Positions 53,633 through 62,853 of a stretch of 64,000 nucleotides of DNA are shown piece by piece. Below the pieces are notes generated by a model. It was not told the origin of the DNA. It did not search any database and saw nothing but the letters and a program-made list of their open reading frames with translations. Position 1 is the stretch's first letter, and every line of letters starts with the position of its first letter. The position numbers and the translations under genes are program-made. Source of the stretch: CBDAPI01 sp965248635 (lineage in GTDB: Bacteria; Acidobacteriota; UBA6911; RPQK01; CBDAPI01); the NCBI GenBank assembly GCA_965248635.1, contig OZ252114.1:2294001-2358000 (forward strand), given 5' to 3'.

Positions 53633-55579
53633 TCATTCAGGGGGCTCCGGTTGACTCTCCGCTTCTTCGTACATGGCGTCGATGATCCCAGCGAACTCGT
53701 CCCGAACCAGGGCCCGTCGGACCTTTAGAGTCGGGGTCAGAAGGCCGTTCTCGGCAGTCAGTTCGGCCGCAACAACGCGGAAGTGTTTGATTGTAGACCA
53801 GTGGGGCAATCCCTGGTTGCTTCGCTCCACGATTCTCTGAAAGTGCTCCTGTACTTTCGGTTGACAGAGTTGTTCTTGCGGCGTCAATTGAGCCGGAATC
53901 CCCAGACGTGCTGCGTAGCCGGCGAGGTTCCCAAAAGAAGGGAAGATGAGGGCCGCACAGAACCTGCGGGTGGCTCCAACGACCAGGACCTGATCCACCA
54001 GCGGATCTGAAATCAATCCGGCCTCCAGCGGTTGAGGCATGACATATTTACCGGTGGACAACTTGAAGAGATCCTTTTTTCGGTCAGTGATCTGCAGAAG
54101 CCCGAGTTCGGTGAAGCGGCCGATGTCGCCGGTGTGCAGCCAGTCGTCGGTGTCGATACAATCGCGACTTCTTCGCGGATCGCGATAGTAGCCTTTCATG
54201 ACGTGGGGTCCCCGGGTCAGAATTTCACCGTCGGGGGCGATGGCCACTTCGAGGCCCGGCAAGGGGATGCCGACCGTAGCAGCACGGTTGAACCCCGGCC
54301 GGTTGAAACTGATGATGGGGCTGGTTTCGGTGAGTCCATAACCCTGAAGAACCTGAATCCGCGCGGCAGCAAACAGGTTGACCAGATCGGGCCGCAGCGG
54401 CGCACCCCCGGAAATGATGAAGTTGACCCGGCCTCCCAGGGCTTTTCTCCATTTTGAAAAAACAAGTCGATCGGCGGTCTTCAATTTCACCCGGTCCCAG
54501 CCGGCCGAACCGGTTGCCAGGTCGTAGTTCCTGGCCATCCCGAGTGCCCAGTCGAAGAGTTTTCTTCGAAATCCCTGCAGTTGCTGGCCCCGCTCCAGGA
54601 TCCGGTCATGGAACTTCTCGAGGACCCGGGGAACCGTCGCGAAAACCGTGGGACGGATCGTGCGAAGGGACTCGGAAATCTCCTCGGGAGTGACAAAAAA
54701 GACCCTGACGCTGTAGTTCAGAAACCCGTAGTGAAGGGTTCTTGCAAAAGCATGGGTCAAGGGAAGAAAAGAAAGGGCGACATGGCGGCCCCGGTCGAGT
54801 CCTTCGAGAGCGCTGAAGGAGGTCAGTGCGTTGCAGGCGAGGTTTTCGTGAGTGAGCATGACCCCTTTGGGACGGCCCGTGGTCCCCGAGGTATACACGA
54901 TGGTGGCCAGATCGTGGGCATGGATCTGATCCCTTAGCTCTTCGGCTGCTGCTGGATTCTCCTGCAGGCGATCACGACCCAGCCGAATCAGTTCCTCCAT
55001 GGAGGCTATTCGGATTCCCTGCTTCTCCAGTGGAAGTCCGGAGTCCGGCATCGGGGTGCCGGATTCTGCAACTATGACCGATTCGAGTCTTCGGAGCTCC
55101 GGGAGGACGGACGCAAGCTGTTTGAGATACCTGTGGTTCGAAACAATCAGAGCCCTGGCCTCGGCATGCTTGAGCACGTACTCGATCGAGTCCTGGGTGT
55201 GGGTCAGGTAAATGGGAACGTCCACCAGTCCGGCAGTCAGGCAGGCCATGTCGGCCACACAGAAATAAGTGTCGCTGTTCATGAAAAGGCAGACACGATC
55301 CGCCCGGGCCAGGTTCAAGTCCTGCAGGCCCAGTGCCAGCTGGTCCGAATACTGCTGGAATTGTGCGGTGGAGACTCCGATCCACTTTCCATCAGAAAGT
55401 CGGTTGAGGGCTTTTGGAGACGGATTGCGTTGACGGGCCTCCACCAGCAAGGATGGGACAGTTCGGCCGAGACTGAACTGACCCGCTTCTGTGTAGCCGG
55501 GAATGGGTGGGGCTCCCTGCAGATCGGAGGCAGGAAAAGCTTTTTGGCGTTGCCGCGGCTGGTAGGTTCCTTCATCCAT
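53633..55579 (-). CDS. Long-chain fatty acid-CoA ligase (AMP-forming)
   Basis: A 648-residue ANL-superfamily enzyme that activates fatty acids to acyl-CoA through an acyl adenylate. The P-loop-like motif TIVYTSGTTGRPKGVMLTHENL, then VFATVPRVLEKFHDRIL, the A5 block GYGLTETSPIISFN, WLHTGDIGRFTELGLLQITDRKKDLFKLSTGKYV and the C-terminal lid are all present. It resembles the FadD15/ACSL branch more than E. coli FadD. It heads a minus-strand unit with a thioesterase. ATG 55579 is preceded by the divergent promoter region of the neighbouring exported-protein gene. Confidence 0.9.
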   Translation of the reverse strand: MDEGTYQPRQRQKAFPASDLQGAPPIPGYTEAGQFSLGRTVPSLLVEARQRNPSPKALNRLSDGKWIGVSTAQFQQYSDQLALGLQDLNLARADRVCLFMNSDTYFCVADMACLTAGLVDVPIYLTHTQDSIEYVLKHAEARALIVSNHRYLKQLASVLPELRRLESVIVAESGTPMPDSGLPLEKQGIRIASMEELIRLGRDRLQENPAAAEELRDQIHAHDLATIVYTSGTTGRPKGVMLTHENLACNALTSFSALEGLDRGRHVALSFLPLTHAFARTLHYGFLNYSVRVFFVTPEEISESLRTIRPTVFATVPRVLEKFHDRILERGQQLQGFRRKLFDWALGMARNYDLATGSAGWDRVKLKTADRLVFSKWRKALGGRVNFIISGGAPLRPDLVNLFAAARIQVLQGYGLTETSPIISFNRPGFNRAATVGIPLPGLEVAIAPDGEILTRGPHVMKGYYRDPRRSRDCIDTDDWLHTGDIGRFTELGLLQITDRKKDLFKLSTGKYVMPQPLEAGLISDPLVDQVLVVGATRRFCAALIFPSFGNLAGYAARLGIPAQLTPQEQLCQPKVQEHFQRIVERSNQGLPHWSTIKHFRVVAAELTAENGLLTPTLKVRRALVRDEFAGIIDAMYEEAESQPEPPE

Positions 55580-55710
55580 CTGACTATGAATTGTAGCCCG
55601 CCCCGCCCCCTAATAACAGAACCGCGGGCGCCAAGCCGCCTTGGGACCCTCTTCTCGGAATCGTGGTATGGTTTTCCGGCAGAGAGGTCGCAGCCGGAAA
55701 ATGAGTTGAA

Positions 55711-56898
55711 ATGCTCCCGTTGAAACTCCGTGCCCTGCAGATTCCCTTCCTGGGCTTCGCCCTCTGGGTTGTTGCCGCACCAATCTCACCAACCTCTGCG
55801 GTCGAGGTCAGTGACGAGGAATTTCAAAAACTCTCACTCGATCTGAGCGAGTCCGCCGGGTACTTTGGAACCGACAATCTGGTGTCAAACGAGACCTCTT
55901 TTCTGCACGTGAACCAGGATCTGATCCAGGTGGCTCCCCGGGGTCAGGTTTACCTTGGGGCAGGTCCCGGCCAGAACTTCACGTACATCGCGAAAAGCAG
56001 GCCCTCGTTGGCATTCATTCTGGATGTGCGGCGGGACAATCTCCTGTACCACCTTCTCTTCAAGTCATTTTTCCTCATGGCGGAGGACCGATGGGAGTTC
56101 CTGTCTTTCATTTTTTCCAGGAGCCTGCCTTCCGAAGAGGACCGAACCCCCCGGGCCACAGTGGTGGATCTGGTGAGCGGGCTCCGCCACCGCGAGGCAG
56201 ACTGGGATGCCTTCTCGGCTCGCATTGAAAAGTCATTGGATTCTCTGATGGGCCGCTATCCCAGGTTGCTGGAGGAAAACGATCGTGCCCGCATTCACTC
56301 GATGGCCGCAAGGTTCGTGAGAGACGGATTCGAGATTCGGTACGAGATTCCGGGCCGGCCGATGCTCAGTTTCTTTCCCAGCTACGCTGATCTCATGCTC
56401 GAGACCGACCTGCATGGCGAACACCGGCACTACTTGAACAGTGAGGCCGATTTTCAGATCATCAAGGAGATGCACGAAGAGAACCGAATCATCCCGGTGA
56501 TGGGGGACTTTGGAGGCAGAAAGGCTCTAGCAGCGATTGGCGAAGAGATCAGGCGGAGAGGACTCACGGTTTCGGTATTCTATCTGTCCAACGTGGAGTT
56601 CTATCTGTTCCGGAGCAGGACCTTCCGGCAGTTTGTGGAGAATGTACGTGCACTTCCGATTCAGCCAGGAAGCCTCTTCATCCGGAGCTATTTCAATAAC
56701 TGGTTCGGAACCTGGCGGACTCATCCTCATTCTGCTCTCAACTACTTTTCCACCTCATTGACCCAGTATATTGGACGGTTCATCAAACTGGATCGCCGTG
56801 CGAACTATCTGAACTACTGGGATCTGGTAACAAGGGATTATCTGGGCGCCCCGGCACAGCCTGTGACCATCGAAGCCAGTAGCTCGCCCCCCGGCTAG
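55711..56898 (+). CDS. Exported protein, methyltransferase-like fold suspected, function unknown
   Basis: A 395-residue protein with a signal peptide ending near APISPTSA. Conserved-looking blocks are FLHVNQDLIQVAPRGQVYLGAGPGQNFTYIAKSRPSLAFILDVRRDNLL, with GxGPxQNF and IVDxRR-like features as in methyltransferase-type folds, and YLSNVEFYLF. Proteins like this exist in Acidobacteriota and Leptospira (LIC_10091-like, from memory). A cytoplasmic SAM fold behind a signal peptide would be odd, so activity is not assumed. It is divergent from the acyl-CoA ligase and not in an operon. The start ATG 55711 was chosen for its signal. Confidence 0.6.
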   Translation: MLPLKLRALQIPFLGFALWVVAAPISPTSAVEVSDEEFQKLSLDLSESAGYFGTDNLVSNETSFLHVNQDLIQVAPRGQVYLGAGPGQNFTYIAKSRPSLAFILDVRRDNLLYHLLFKSFFLMAEDRWEFLSFIFSRSLPSEEDRTPRATVVDLVSGLRHREADWDAFSARIEKSLDSLMGRYPRLLEENDRARIHSMAARFVRDGFEIRYEIPGRPMLSFFPSYADLMLETDLHGEHRHYLNSEADFQIIKEMHEENRIIPVMGDFGGRKALAAIGEEIRRRGLTVSVFYLSNVEFYLFRSRTFRQFVENVRALPIQPGSLFIRSYFNNWFGTWRTHPHSALNYFSTSLTQYIGRFIKLDRRANYLNYWDLVTRDYLGAPAQPVTIEASSSPPG

Positions 56899-57123
56899 TG
56901 CACTGTCCGGAAAGTTCACGCCGCTACTTCGGGAGTCTTTTCGCCGCCAGCTTTCGGTTCTGATCGAGATTGACTGGCCGTCGGGCAGGAAGCATACGCT
57001 TCGGAAGAAGACCTGCAACCGTCTGGTCGAGATCCGGGAAGCATCGGAGTGATTGTCCTTAAACACCGGACACGTTGTATCATTCTCTCTGTTGATATGT
57101 AGTAACCCACAAAGGAGTTGGAA

Positions 57124-57843
57124 ATGCCTCGAAAAAGCATGCTCTCTGTCCTGCCATGCGCGCTGCTTGTCGTCACCCTGGCTATGCTGGCGGTGCCTGC
57201 CCAGGACGCTGAATTGATCACCAAAGTGCAGAGCGCACTCAAGGACAAGGGATTGGATCCTGGTCCGATCGACGGACTCATGGGGCCCCGCACCAGTAGG
57301 GCCCTGCGTGATTTCCAGATCCAAAACGACATTCAGGTCACCGGGGAAATCAATAAAGAAACTCTGGATCGGCTTGGGATCAAGGGCAGTTTCTTGGGAC
57401 GGGTGGGCTCCAGCTTCAAGGCAGCTGGTGGTGCTGTTGCGGGCGCTGCCACGACAGGTGCCAAGGCGACTGCTTCTGGAGCCACGACCAAGGGAGCAAC
57501 CACCGGCGGAAAGGCCGTTGCCTCTGGGGCGACAACGGGAGCCAAAGCTACGGCCAAGGGAGCAACCGCCGGCGGCAAGGCAGTTGCTTCGGGAGCCACC
57601 AAGGGAGCCAAAGCTGCCACCAGCTGGCTGCCTGGAAAGAAGGGTGGAAACCTGGCCGACCGGGTCGAGGCCAGACTGAAGAAGGATCTGAATCTCTCCT
57701 CCGAAGATGTCTGGGTCAGAACCGAAGACAAGAATGTCTACCTGATCTTTTCGGGTGGGACCCAGGCCGAATGGAACCGCGCGGTGGTGGTGGCCCGAAA
57801 AGTGGATGGCGTGGACAACGTATTTATCCGGCTGCCGAAATAA
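57124..57843 (+). CDS. Exported peptidoglycan-binding protein with Ala/Gly/Lys-rich linker and BON-like end
   Basis: A 239-residue protein. A signal peptide (core CALLVVTLAMLAVPAQ) precedes a PG_binding_1 domain (KVQSALKDKGLDPGPIDGLMGPRTSRALRDFQIQNDIQVTGEINKETLDRLG, residues about 30-95). Residues about 100-165 are a low-complexity linker of GATTGAKATA/GGKAVASGA-type units with regular lysines. The last 60 residues (LADRVEARLKKDLN..VARKVDGVDNVFIRLPK) fit a BON-like domain. This would tie peptidoglycan to membrane lipid through a flexible basic spacer. ATG 57124 has an AAAGGAG site upstream. Confidence 0.78.
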   Translation: MPRKSMLSVLPCALLVVTLAMLAVPAQDAELITKVQSALKDKGLDPGPIDGLMGPRTSRALRDFQIQNDIQVTGEINKETLDRLGIKGSFLGRVGSSFKAAGGAVAGAATTGAKATASGATTKGATTGGKAVASGATTGAKATAKGATAGGKAVASGATKGAKAATSWLPGKKGGNLADRVEARLKKDLNLSSEDVWVRTEDKNVYLIFSGGTQAEWNRAVVVARKVDGVDNVFIRLPK

Positions 57844-57870
57844 GAACGTTCCACCTTCCGCGTTCCACGA

Positions 57871-58836
57871 TTACCCGACGGGCTTCGTCTCATACATTCC
57901 CTGGATGGTTCGGCCATCTTTGCGGACTTTCGCGATTAACTGGGGAGGGCTGATGGGCCGAGCATGTGGGGCATAACTGAGAATCAGTCGGGAAGGGTAC
58001 TCGAGAGTGTCGCACCTTAGAGTGAGAACAACAGTCCCTTCGGGTTCCTGCACCGCGGCTTTTCCCCAGGTCTCCAGGATCCAGGGGGCGACCGCCGCCC
58101 CGAAACGGATCATCGCTTCATTCTCTCCGCTCTGACGATGAAACTGTTTTCTATAGCGGGCCACATCAAGATCTTCAGGTCCGGGAAAGCTTTCATCGAG
58201 CTTCGTCACGGAGAGGATGCGCTCGAATTTGAAAGTCCGGATGTCCTTGCGCAACTCACAGTGGCCGGTCAGGTACCAGTAACCGAGACTCTTGGTCAGG
58301 AAATAGGGACGGACGGTTCGTTTCCGTTTTTGATTTCGGGTCAGAGAGTAATAGTCCAGTCTTACTTTCTGACTGTCTTCGACCGCTGATCGGAGCATGG
58401 AGAACTGTTCGGAAACGGGCGCGGAAGTCTGCTCGAATACGATCGGGTCCCGGTTTTGTTGCGTCGCATCGAGAGAAGCCCCAATCGCATCCCTGATCTT
58501 CTTCTTCAATGAGGAAACCGTCTGCGGATCCACTTCGGGATCCAGCAATTGAATCGCCATCAGCAGTGCGATCGCCTCGGGGCGGGTGAAGCGAAGAGGT
58601 CGATTCAACATCTGATCAAACTCGATGAATACCCGGTTCTCATCGACGTAAATATCGACATAGTCGTCGGGCTGAAACGGGGGCTTTCCGATCAGAAGTA
58701 TGAAGTCCAGTTCCTTCAGCAACTCTCGGGGCTTGAGGCTAACCTGATCGGCAAGCTTCTCGACCGTGACGCCCTGGTTCTTCGACACGTAGCTCATGAT
58801 AAAGAGAATGCGGTTGATTCGGTCAGTTACGTTCAT
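57871..58836 (-). CDS. WYL-domain transcription regulator (PafC-like)
   Basis: A 321-residue protein. An N-terminal winged helix (DRINRILFIMSYVSKNQGVTVEKLADQVSLKPRELLKELDFIL) is followed by the WYL core (KVRLDYYSLTRNQKRKRTVRPYFLTKSLGYWYLTGHCELRKDIRTFKFERI) and the WCX C-terminal extension. WYL regulators sense nucleic acid or other ligands and often respond to DNA damage; PafBC in actinobacteria is a pair of such genes. Its ATG overlaps the stop of the upstream WYL gene (58833), so a heterodimer is plausible. Expected to be cytoplasmic. Confidence 0.88.
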   Translation of the reverse strand: MNVTDRINRILFIMSYVSKNQGVTVEKLADQVSLKPRELLKELDFILLIGKPPFQPDDYVDIYVDENRVFIEFDQMLNRPLRFTRPEAIALLMAIQLLDPEVDPQTVSSLKKKIRDAIGASLDATQQNRDPIVFEQTSAPVSEQFSMLRSAVEDSQKVRLDYYSLTRNQKRKRTVRPYFLTKSLGYWYLTGHCELRKDIRTFKFERILSVTKLDESFPGPEDLDVARYRKQFHRQSGENEAMIRFGAAVAPWILETWGKAAVQEPEGTVVLTLRCDTLEYPSRLILSYAPHARPISPPQLIAKVRKDGRTIQGMYETKPVG

Positions 58837-59810
58837 ATCAAGGTCTTGAGCGCCTTGCACAGATCCTCTTGTAGCTGGGCCGGCTCGAGGACCCGAACGT
58901 CGGTCTTCTGAGAAAGCAGCCAGGAAACCAGGCCGCCACGGTTCGAAACCCTCAATTGAAAAACATCCCCCGACAGTTGTGTTGCTGAGGCAAGCTGGGG
59001 ACGAAGTTCGGGAACCCGGTGAGGGGTGATACTGATCCTCACATCGAGCGGTTCATGAAAGTCATACTCCCAGGGCTGCTGATTCTGGTAATGCTGGAGC
59101 GTAAAACTCTCTGGAATCTCATAGTCCGGTGTGCCCGGGCGGCGAGGATTCACTTCCAGCTTCTGGATGCGGGTGACTACGAAAGAGCGGATGTCCTCGC
59201 GCAGATGATCCCACCCGATCAGTGTCCAGTTGCCTTTCCTGAAAATGAGGCCGTACGGGTCAACAGAACGTTCCGAAGTCTGGCCTGTAGTAAAGGCATA
59301 GTATCTGAACTGAACCCATTTTCGTCGTTCCAGGGCGTCTTGAATCCGGGGCAACCAGGGACACCTGGATCCACTTCCGGTTTCGTCCCGCTGGTAGGTG
59401 ATCTTGATCTGACTGGGCACTGGATCTGAAGATCTCTGCAGGGAGATGATCTTGTGTAGAGAAGTCTCCAGTTCGTCGCGGTAAGGAAAGCTTTCGTTCT
59501 CGAGTACTGCCGAAGCTGAGAGCATGAGAAGAGAAAACTCCTGGGGCGAGAAATGAATCTCGGGGAGAAACAGTCGTTCCTTCTGAATGACGTATCCCTC
59601 TTTCTTGATCTCGGATCCGTTCTGGTAGTCAATCGGAATCCCGAGAGCAATCAATTCGGCCTTGTCCCTCTCAAACTTGCGCTGATTGGATTCTTCGACT
59701 CCTCTGGCATAGTCGTCGGGAAAATGGTTCTTGATTTCCTGCCAGGAAACCGGCTCCTGGGCGTTGAGCAAGTAAGTGATGAGATCGAGGAGTCTTTCGG
59801 TTCGGTTCAA
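58833..59810 (-). CDS. WYL-domain transcription regulator (PafB-like)
   Basis: A 325-residue protein and first of the pair. The HTH part reads NRTERLLDLITYLLNAQEPVSWQEIKNHFPDDYARGVEESNQRKFERDKAELIALGIPI. The WYL core is WVQFRYYAFTTGQTSERSVDPYGLIFRKGNWTLIGWDHLREDIRSFVVTRIQKLEV, with a WCX tail. The two proteins differ enough to have separate roles. They share a promoter region with the divergent ferredoxin gene at 59965, so they may control it. Confidence 0.88.
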   Translation of the reverse strand: MNRTERLLDLITYLLNAQEPVSWQEIKNHFPDDYARGVEESNQRKFERDKAELIALGIPIDYQNGSEIKKEGYVIQKERLFLPEIHFSPQEFSLLMLSASAVLENESFPYRDELETSLHKIISLQRSSDPVPSQIKITYQRDETGSGSRCPWLPRIQDALERRKWVQFRYYAFTTGQTSERSVDPYGLIFRKGNWTLIGWDHLREDIRSFVVTRIQKLEVNPRRPGTPDYEIPESFTLQHYQNQQPWEYDFHEPLDVRISITPHRVPELRPQLASATQLSGDVFQLRVSNRGGLVSWLLSQKTDVRVLEPAQLQEDLCKALKTLI

Positions 59811-59964
59811 CGAGTGTAGTGTATGAGAAGTGGTCGCTCAGAGCAACCGGGCATCTTCAGCAACTTTCGAGTGTGGGCGCAGCGCGCCGGAAGCTCCACA
59901 AAAGTCTTGACCAGGTGGTTAGAATCGTTTTTATTGATAGGGTCTCTTGCCCCGGAGTTGGTGT

Positions 59965-60231
59965 ATGACCTTTGTGATCGCGGAACCCTGCATCGGTATC
60001 AAGGATACAGCCTGCGTCGATGCTTGCCCGGTGGATTGTATTCATCCTCGGGCCGACGAAGGTGAGTTTGATCCTGCCACCCAGCTCTACATCGATCCCG
60101 TAGAGTGTATCGACTGCGGAGCGTGCGTGCCGGAGTGCCCGGTCGAGGCGATTTTTCCCGAAGATGAGGTGCCCGAGGAGTGGCTGGAGTACACCAAAAT
60201 CAACGCCGACTACTTTGAGCAGGGCTCGTAG
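59965..60231 (+). CDS. Seven-iron/eight-iron ferredoxin
   Basis: An 88-residue ferredoxin. The first cluster motif is CIGIKDTACVDACPVDC, in which an expected cysteine is replaced (Cx6CxxxC), as in FdxA-type proteins that hold a 3Fe-4S cluster. The second, CIDCGACVPECPVE, is a normal 4Fe-4S site. The C-terminal end EEWLEYTKINADYFE is the usual tail. ATG 59965 was chosen over 59947 because the protein starts MTFVIAEPCIG, as family members do. It transfers electrons in the cytoplasm; the partner is unknown. Divergent from the WYL pair. Confidence 0.92.
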   Translation: MTFVIAEPCIGIKDTACVDACPVDCIHPRADEGEFDPATQLYIDPVECIDCGACVPECPVEAIFPEDEVPEEWLEYTKINADYFEQGS

Positions 60232-60306
60232 GAGGATCTCTGGTGGTGGATTCCGAGAGTGGGAGGAGACTCAGCGTTGGCCCCCTCTTTCATGAGCGCC
60301 CGACCT

Positions 60307-62262
60307 TTAGTTCCCCGTCGAGTAGCTCGACAGTTGTACCCCTCCCAGGGTGCGGATTCCGGTGACCGTAAAAGTCAGGTCGGAGGAAATGACCAGCGTA
60401 CCGATAAAGCCGCCAGCAGCTTGCTCCGGAAACATATCGTCGACAAACCCGGCAATCTGCGCACCGGCTTCCATCACATCTTCTGTCGCCGCAGCTTCAA
60501 CTCCGTCGACGTCGAGCAGGCGGTAGGTGATGGTGTTCTGCACGCCCGCAGTGTTGACAACAGCCACGCCGGTGCTCAGTGCGTCCGCCAATCCAGTGAC
60601 GGTCGAGGCCATCCCCGCCGCAGGCCTCACCTCCACGTATACATTTGCAAGACCGGTTGCGCTGGAATTGGCAACTCCGGCTTCGGTAACAATCTCTCCC
60701 ATTTCATCAGAAAAACTGAAGATGGAACTGCCGGCCAGAGGGCCGTCAGAGACGACCACCGCGTAGCCCCTTAACGACTCCGCTGAAGTGCCCTCGGTTT
60801 GCCCGGTGGTAGCGGAATGGGGCGGTACCACGAAGGCTATTTCTGAAATAGATTCGCCCCCCACGGGCAGGCTTAGGGGATCACCGAAAGGGTCGAAAAA
60901 GAGAATCGATCCGGCGCTCTCTTTGCCCGTCAGATTATTGGCGGTCAGAAGGGTACTTTGTCCCGCCCCGTCGGCGATCTGCGCAAAATAGAGGCGGTAG
61001 ACAATCCCATAGACATCGACCTGGTTCTCGAGCAGCACGAAGAGTTCCCCTTCAGCGACCGAGAGACCGCGCACACCCTCCTTTGGAATACTGTCGACGA
61101 GCGCTCCGGAGAATGCATCCCGGACTCGAATGTGACCCATGTCCTGGTTGTAGTACCAGACCAGATTGTTGGCCACGAATCCGTAGTCGATACCGGTTCC
61201 GGGATCCTCCACACGCCACACCTCGGACCCATCCGACGCGTTGAGAGCAGACACGCCGCCACCGACATCGCCAGCCGAAGCCGGGCCCGTGCCTCCTTCC
61301 AGGGAAGTGAACAGGTAGAGAAGATCATAGGCCAGTGCCATGGCCGGGGTCTGGGAGAGGGTCCCCGGCAAAGCGTCCCAGACCACATCTCCCGTTTCCG
61401 TATCCAGCGCAACGAGTGTCCCGCCGCTGTTGCCGTTCACGAAAACGTAGTCTTCCGTAGCGATGATGTTGGGATTCGAGCTGCTGCCCACGGCCACCGT
61501 CCAGTTTGTAGAGCCGTCCCGGGTCGAGACGGAGTTCAGATTGCCGGACAAGTCCTGGTAGTAGAGCCGCTCACCATACACACTCAGCGGGGCTTCCTCC
61601 GTTGTGGTGGCCAATCGCCAGAAGGTGCCCGCGGGCGCAGTTGATGGTTCCGAGGAGAATCCTCTTTGCCCTAGCGGCGTGGGCAGATCCGACGGGCCGT
61701 TCCACAGGTCCACGGCCACAACCGCGTGCTCACCGGCGTAGTAGGCAACGTGCGCCGTGGCAACCGGATAGCGACCTCTGGCCGCTCCAACCGACCTGTC
61801 TTCCCAGAGTGTCCGGTCGGTTCCCGCCAGCACTTCGCCTGTTCCGGCGTAGACGGCCCGCACCGTGGTCGTTGCGGGTCCACCCAGAACCACAACTCCG
61901 TGAGCGTAGGCCGGCACGTAGTTCAAATCCGACTCAGGATCCCCGCTCATGCTGTTCTGCCAGTCCGTGGCTTTAGTGGTGATGTCTATCTGGGTGTAAA
62001 TGGCCGAACTGCCGTCGTTCTCTCCAACCAGAAGTTTTTGAGAGCCCTCATGGTTATAAACAATCAGAGACTCGGCGGATCCTACATCGCTCAATGCAAC
62101 CGAATTCGTCAAGTCCAGCGGGGGCCGCAGGTCGCCCGCCTGCGAGTGCAGGTAGGTCCGAGAATGCGTATAGCCGGCGGTTGTGTGACTCCCGCCAGCC
62201 CAGACAAGAATAGGAATTAAAATGGAAATAAGAGCGAAAAGAGCCAGTGTTCTTGGCTTCAT
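60307..62262 (-). CDS. Exported PQQ-type beta-propeller protein
   Basis: A 651-residue protein with a signal (KPRTLALFALISILIPILVWA). It carries repeated PQQ-enzyme-like blades: TRDGSTNWTVAVGSSS, ALDTETGDVVWDALPGTL, ALNASDGSEVWRVEDPG and VRDAFSGALVDSI. The C-terminal third lacks blades and has immunoglobulin-like or beta-sandwich character (VVVSDGPLAGSSIFSFSDE). It lacks the catalytic residues of PQQ dehydrogenases as far as can be seen, so a binding or adhesion role is likely. The ATG at 62262 has an AGGAG site; an upstream start is less likely. A promoter is predicted at 62530-62558. Confidence 0.78.
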   Translation of the reverse strand: MKPRTLALFALISILIPILVWAGGSHTTAGYTHSRTYLHSQAGDLRPPLDLTNSVALSDVGSAESLIVYNHEGSQKLLVGENDGSSAIYTQIDITTKATDWQNSMSGDPESDLNYVPAYAHGVVVLGGPATTTVRAVYAGTGEVLAGTDRTLWEDRSVGAARGRYPVATAHVAYYAGEHAVVAVDLWNGPSDLPTPLGQRGFSSEPSTAPAGTFWRLATTTEEAPLSVYGERLYYQDLSGNLNSVSTRDGSTNWTVAVGSSSNPNIIATEDYVFVNGNSGGTLVALDTETGDVVWDALPGTLSQTPAMALAYDLLYLFTSLEGGTGPASAGDVGGGVSALNASDGSEVWRVEDPGTGIDYGFVANNLVWYYNQDMGHIRVRDAFSGALVDSIPKEGVRGLSVAEGELFVLLENQVDVYGIVYRLYFAQIADGAGQSTLLTANNLTGKESAGSILFFDPFGDPLSLPVGGESISEIAFVVPPHSATTGQTEGTSAESLRGYAVVVSDGPLAGSSIFSFSDEMGEIVTEAGVANSSATGLANVYVEVRPAAGMASTVTGLADALSTGVAVVNTAGVQNTITYRLLDVDGVEAAATEDVMEAGAQIAGFVDDMFPEQAAGGFIGTLVISSDLTFTVTGIRTLGGVQLSSYSTGN

Positions 62263-62466
62263 GTTGAGTCTCCTATGTCTTGCACCTCTACGCGACACGC
62301 CAGTCCAGGACACAATAAAACATGCAAGGAATACCCGAACTTTAAGACCACACAATAATGGCCAGCTTAATACAATCCCCCGTCATTCCTCAAACAACGA
62401 AAGATCGGGGGAACGCTGTTGTCCCCAGCGGGAACAAAAGGCCCCCAAGTGGCATCGTGACGCATG

Positions 62467-62494
62467 AGAAGCTGGCGGGCTCCCAGCTTCTTTT
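62467..62494 (+). terminator. Intrinsic-terminator-like hairpin
   Basis: AGAAGCTGG (62467-62475) pairs with CCAGCTTCT (62483-62491), loop cgggctc, and TTTC follows directly, giving a run of four T. The fold favours plus-strand termination. The transcript it would end is not identified; it lies in the leader of the propeller gene on the other strand. Confidence 0.5.
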
Positions 62495-62529
62495 CAAAAA
62501 CATCACTCTGTCTCTCGGGGGCTACCCCA

Positions 62530-62558
62530 ATCATCAACTCTGCCAGCTGGCTTGTCAA
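62530..62558 (-). promoter_or_regulatory. Predicted sigma-70 promoter for the propeller gene
   Basis: On the minus strand TTGACA (62558-62553) is followed after 17 bp by GATGAT (62535-62530). The -35 box is perfect and the -10 box matches TATAAT in four of six bases. Transcription would start near 62523 and give a leader of about 260 nt before the ATG at 62262. Confidence 0.4.
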
Positions 62559-62853
62559 GTGCCTGCAAACCTTTTGTTTCAACAACTTACGATCCCATAT
62601 TTGCACTATTATTCACAACATTTCCACAGGCCGTTTGATCGAGTGACTTCATCTTGGCCGTGATTTTTCTCAAGCTGCGCCGTTATCGGAGCCGAGGGCC
62701 CCGGCCCCCGGTGACCTTCGTCGCGTCTCAGGTTCCACTTTCAGCGAGCAGTCATCAGAACCCGAGCGCCAGCGAGGGCTGAGTAGTAGCCGCGGCCTGA
62801 CGCCCGCGGTTCTGTTGTCCCGTTCTTGTCTCACTTCCAGAATCCACCAACTC

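Noticed and set aside
56899..57123. Small plus-strand frame reading VLIEIDWPSGRKHTLRKKTC, and tgtccgg/ccggaca arms
   Set aside because: It looks protein-like, but has no start, no known family, and the inverted arms are only seven bases long.
62455..62468. TGGCAT..GC as a sigma-54 promoter near 62451-62465
   Set aside because: The spacing between the GG and GC elements is one base short of the consensus.
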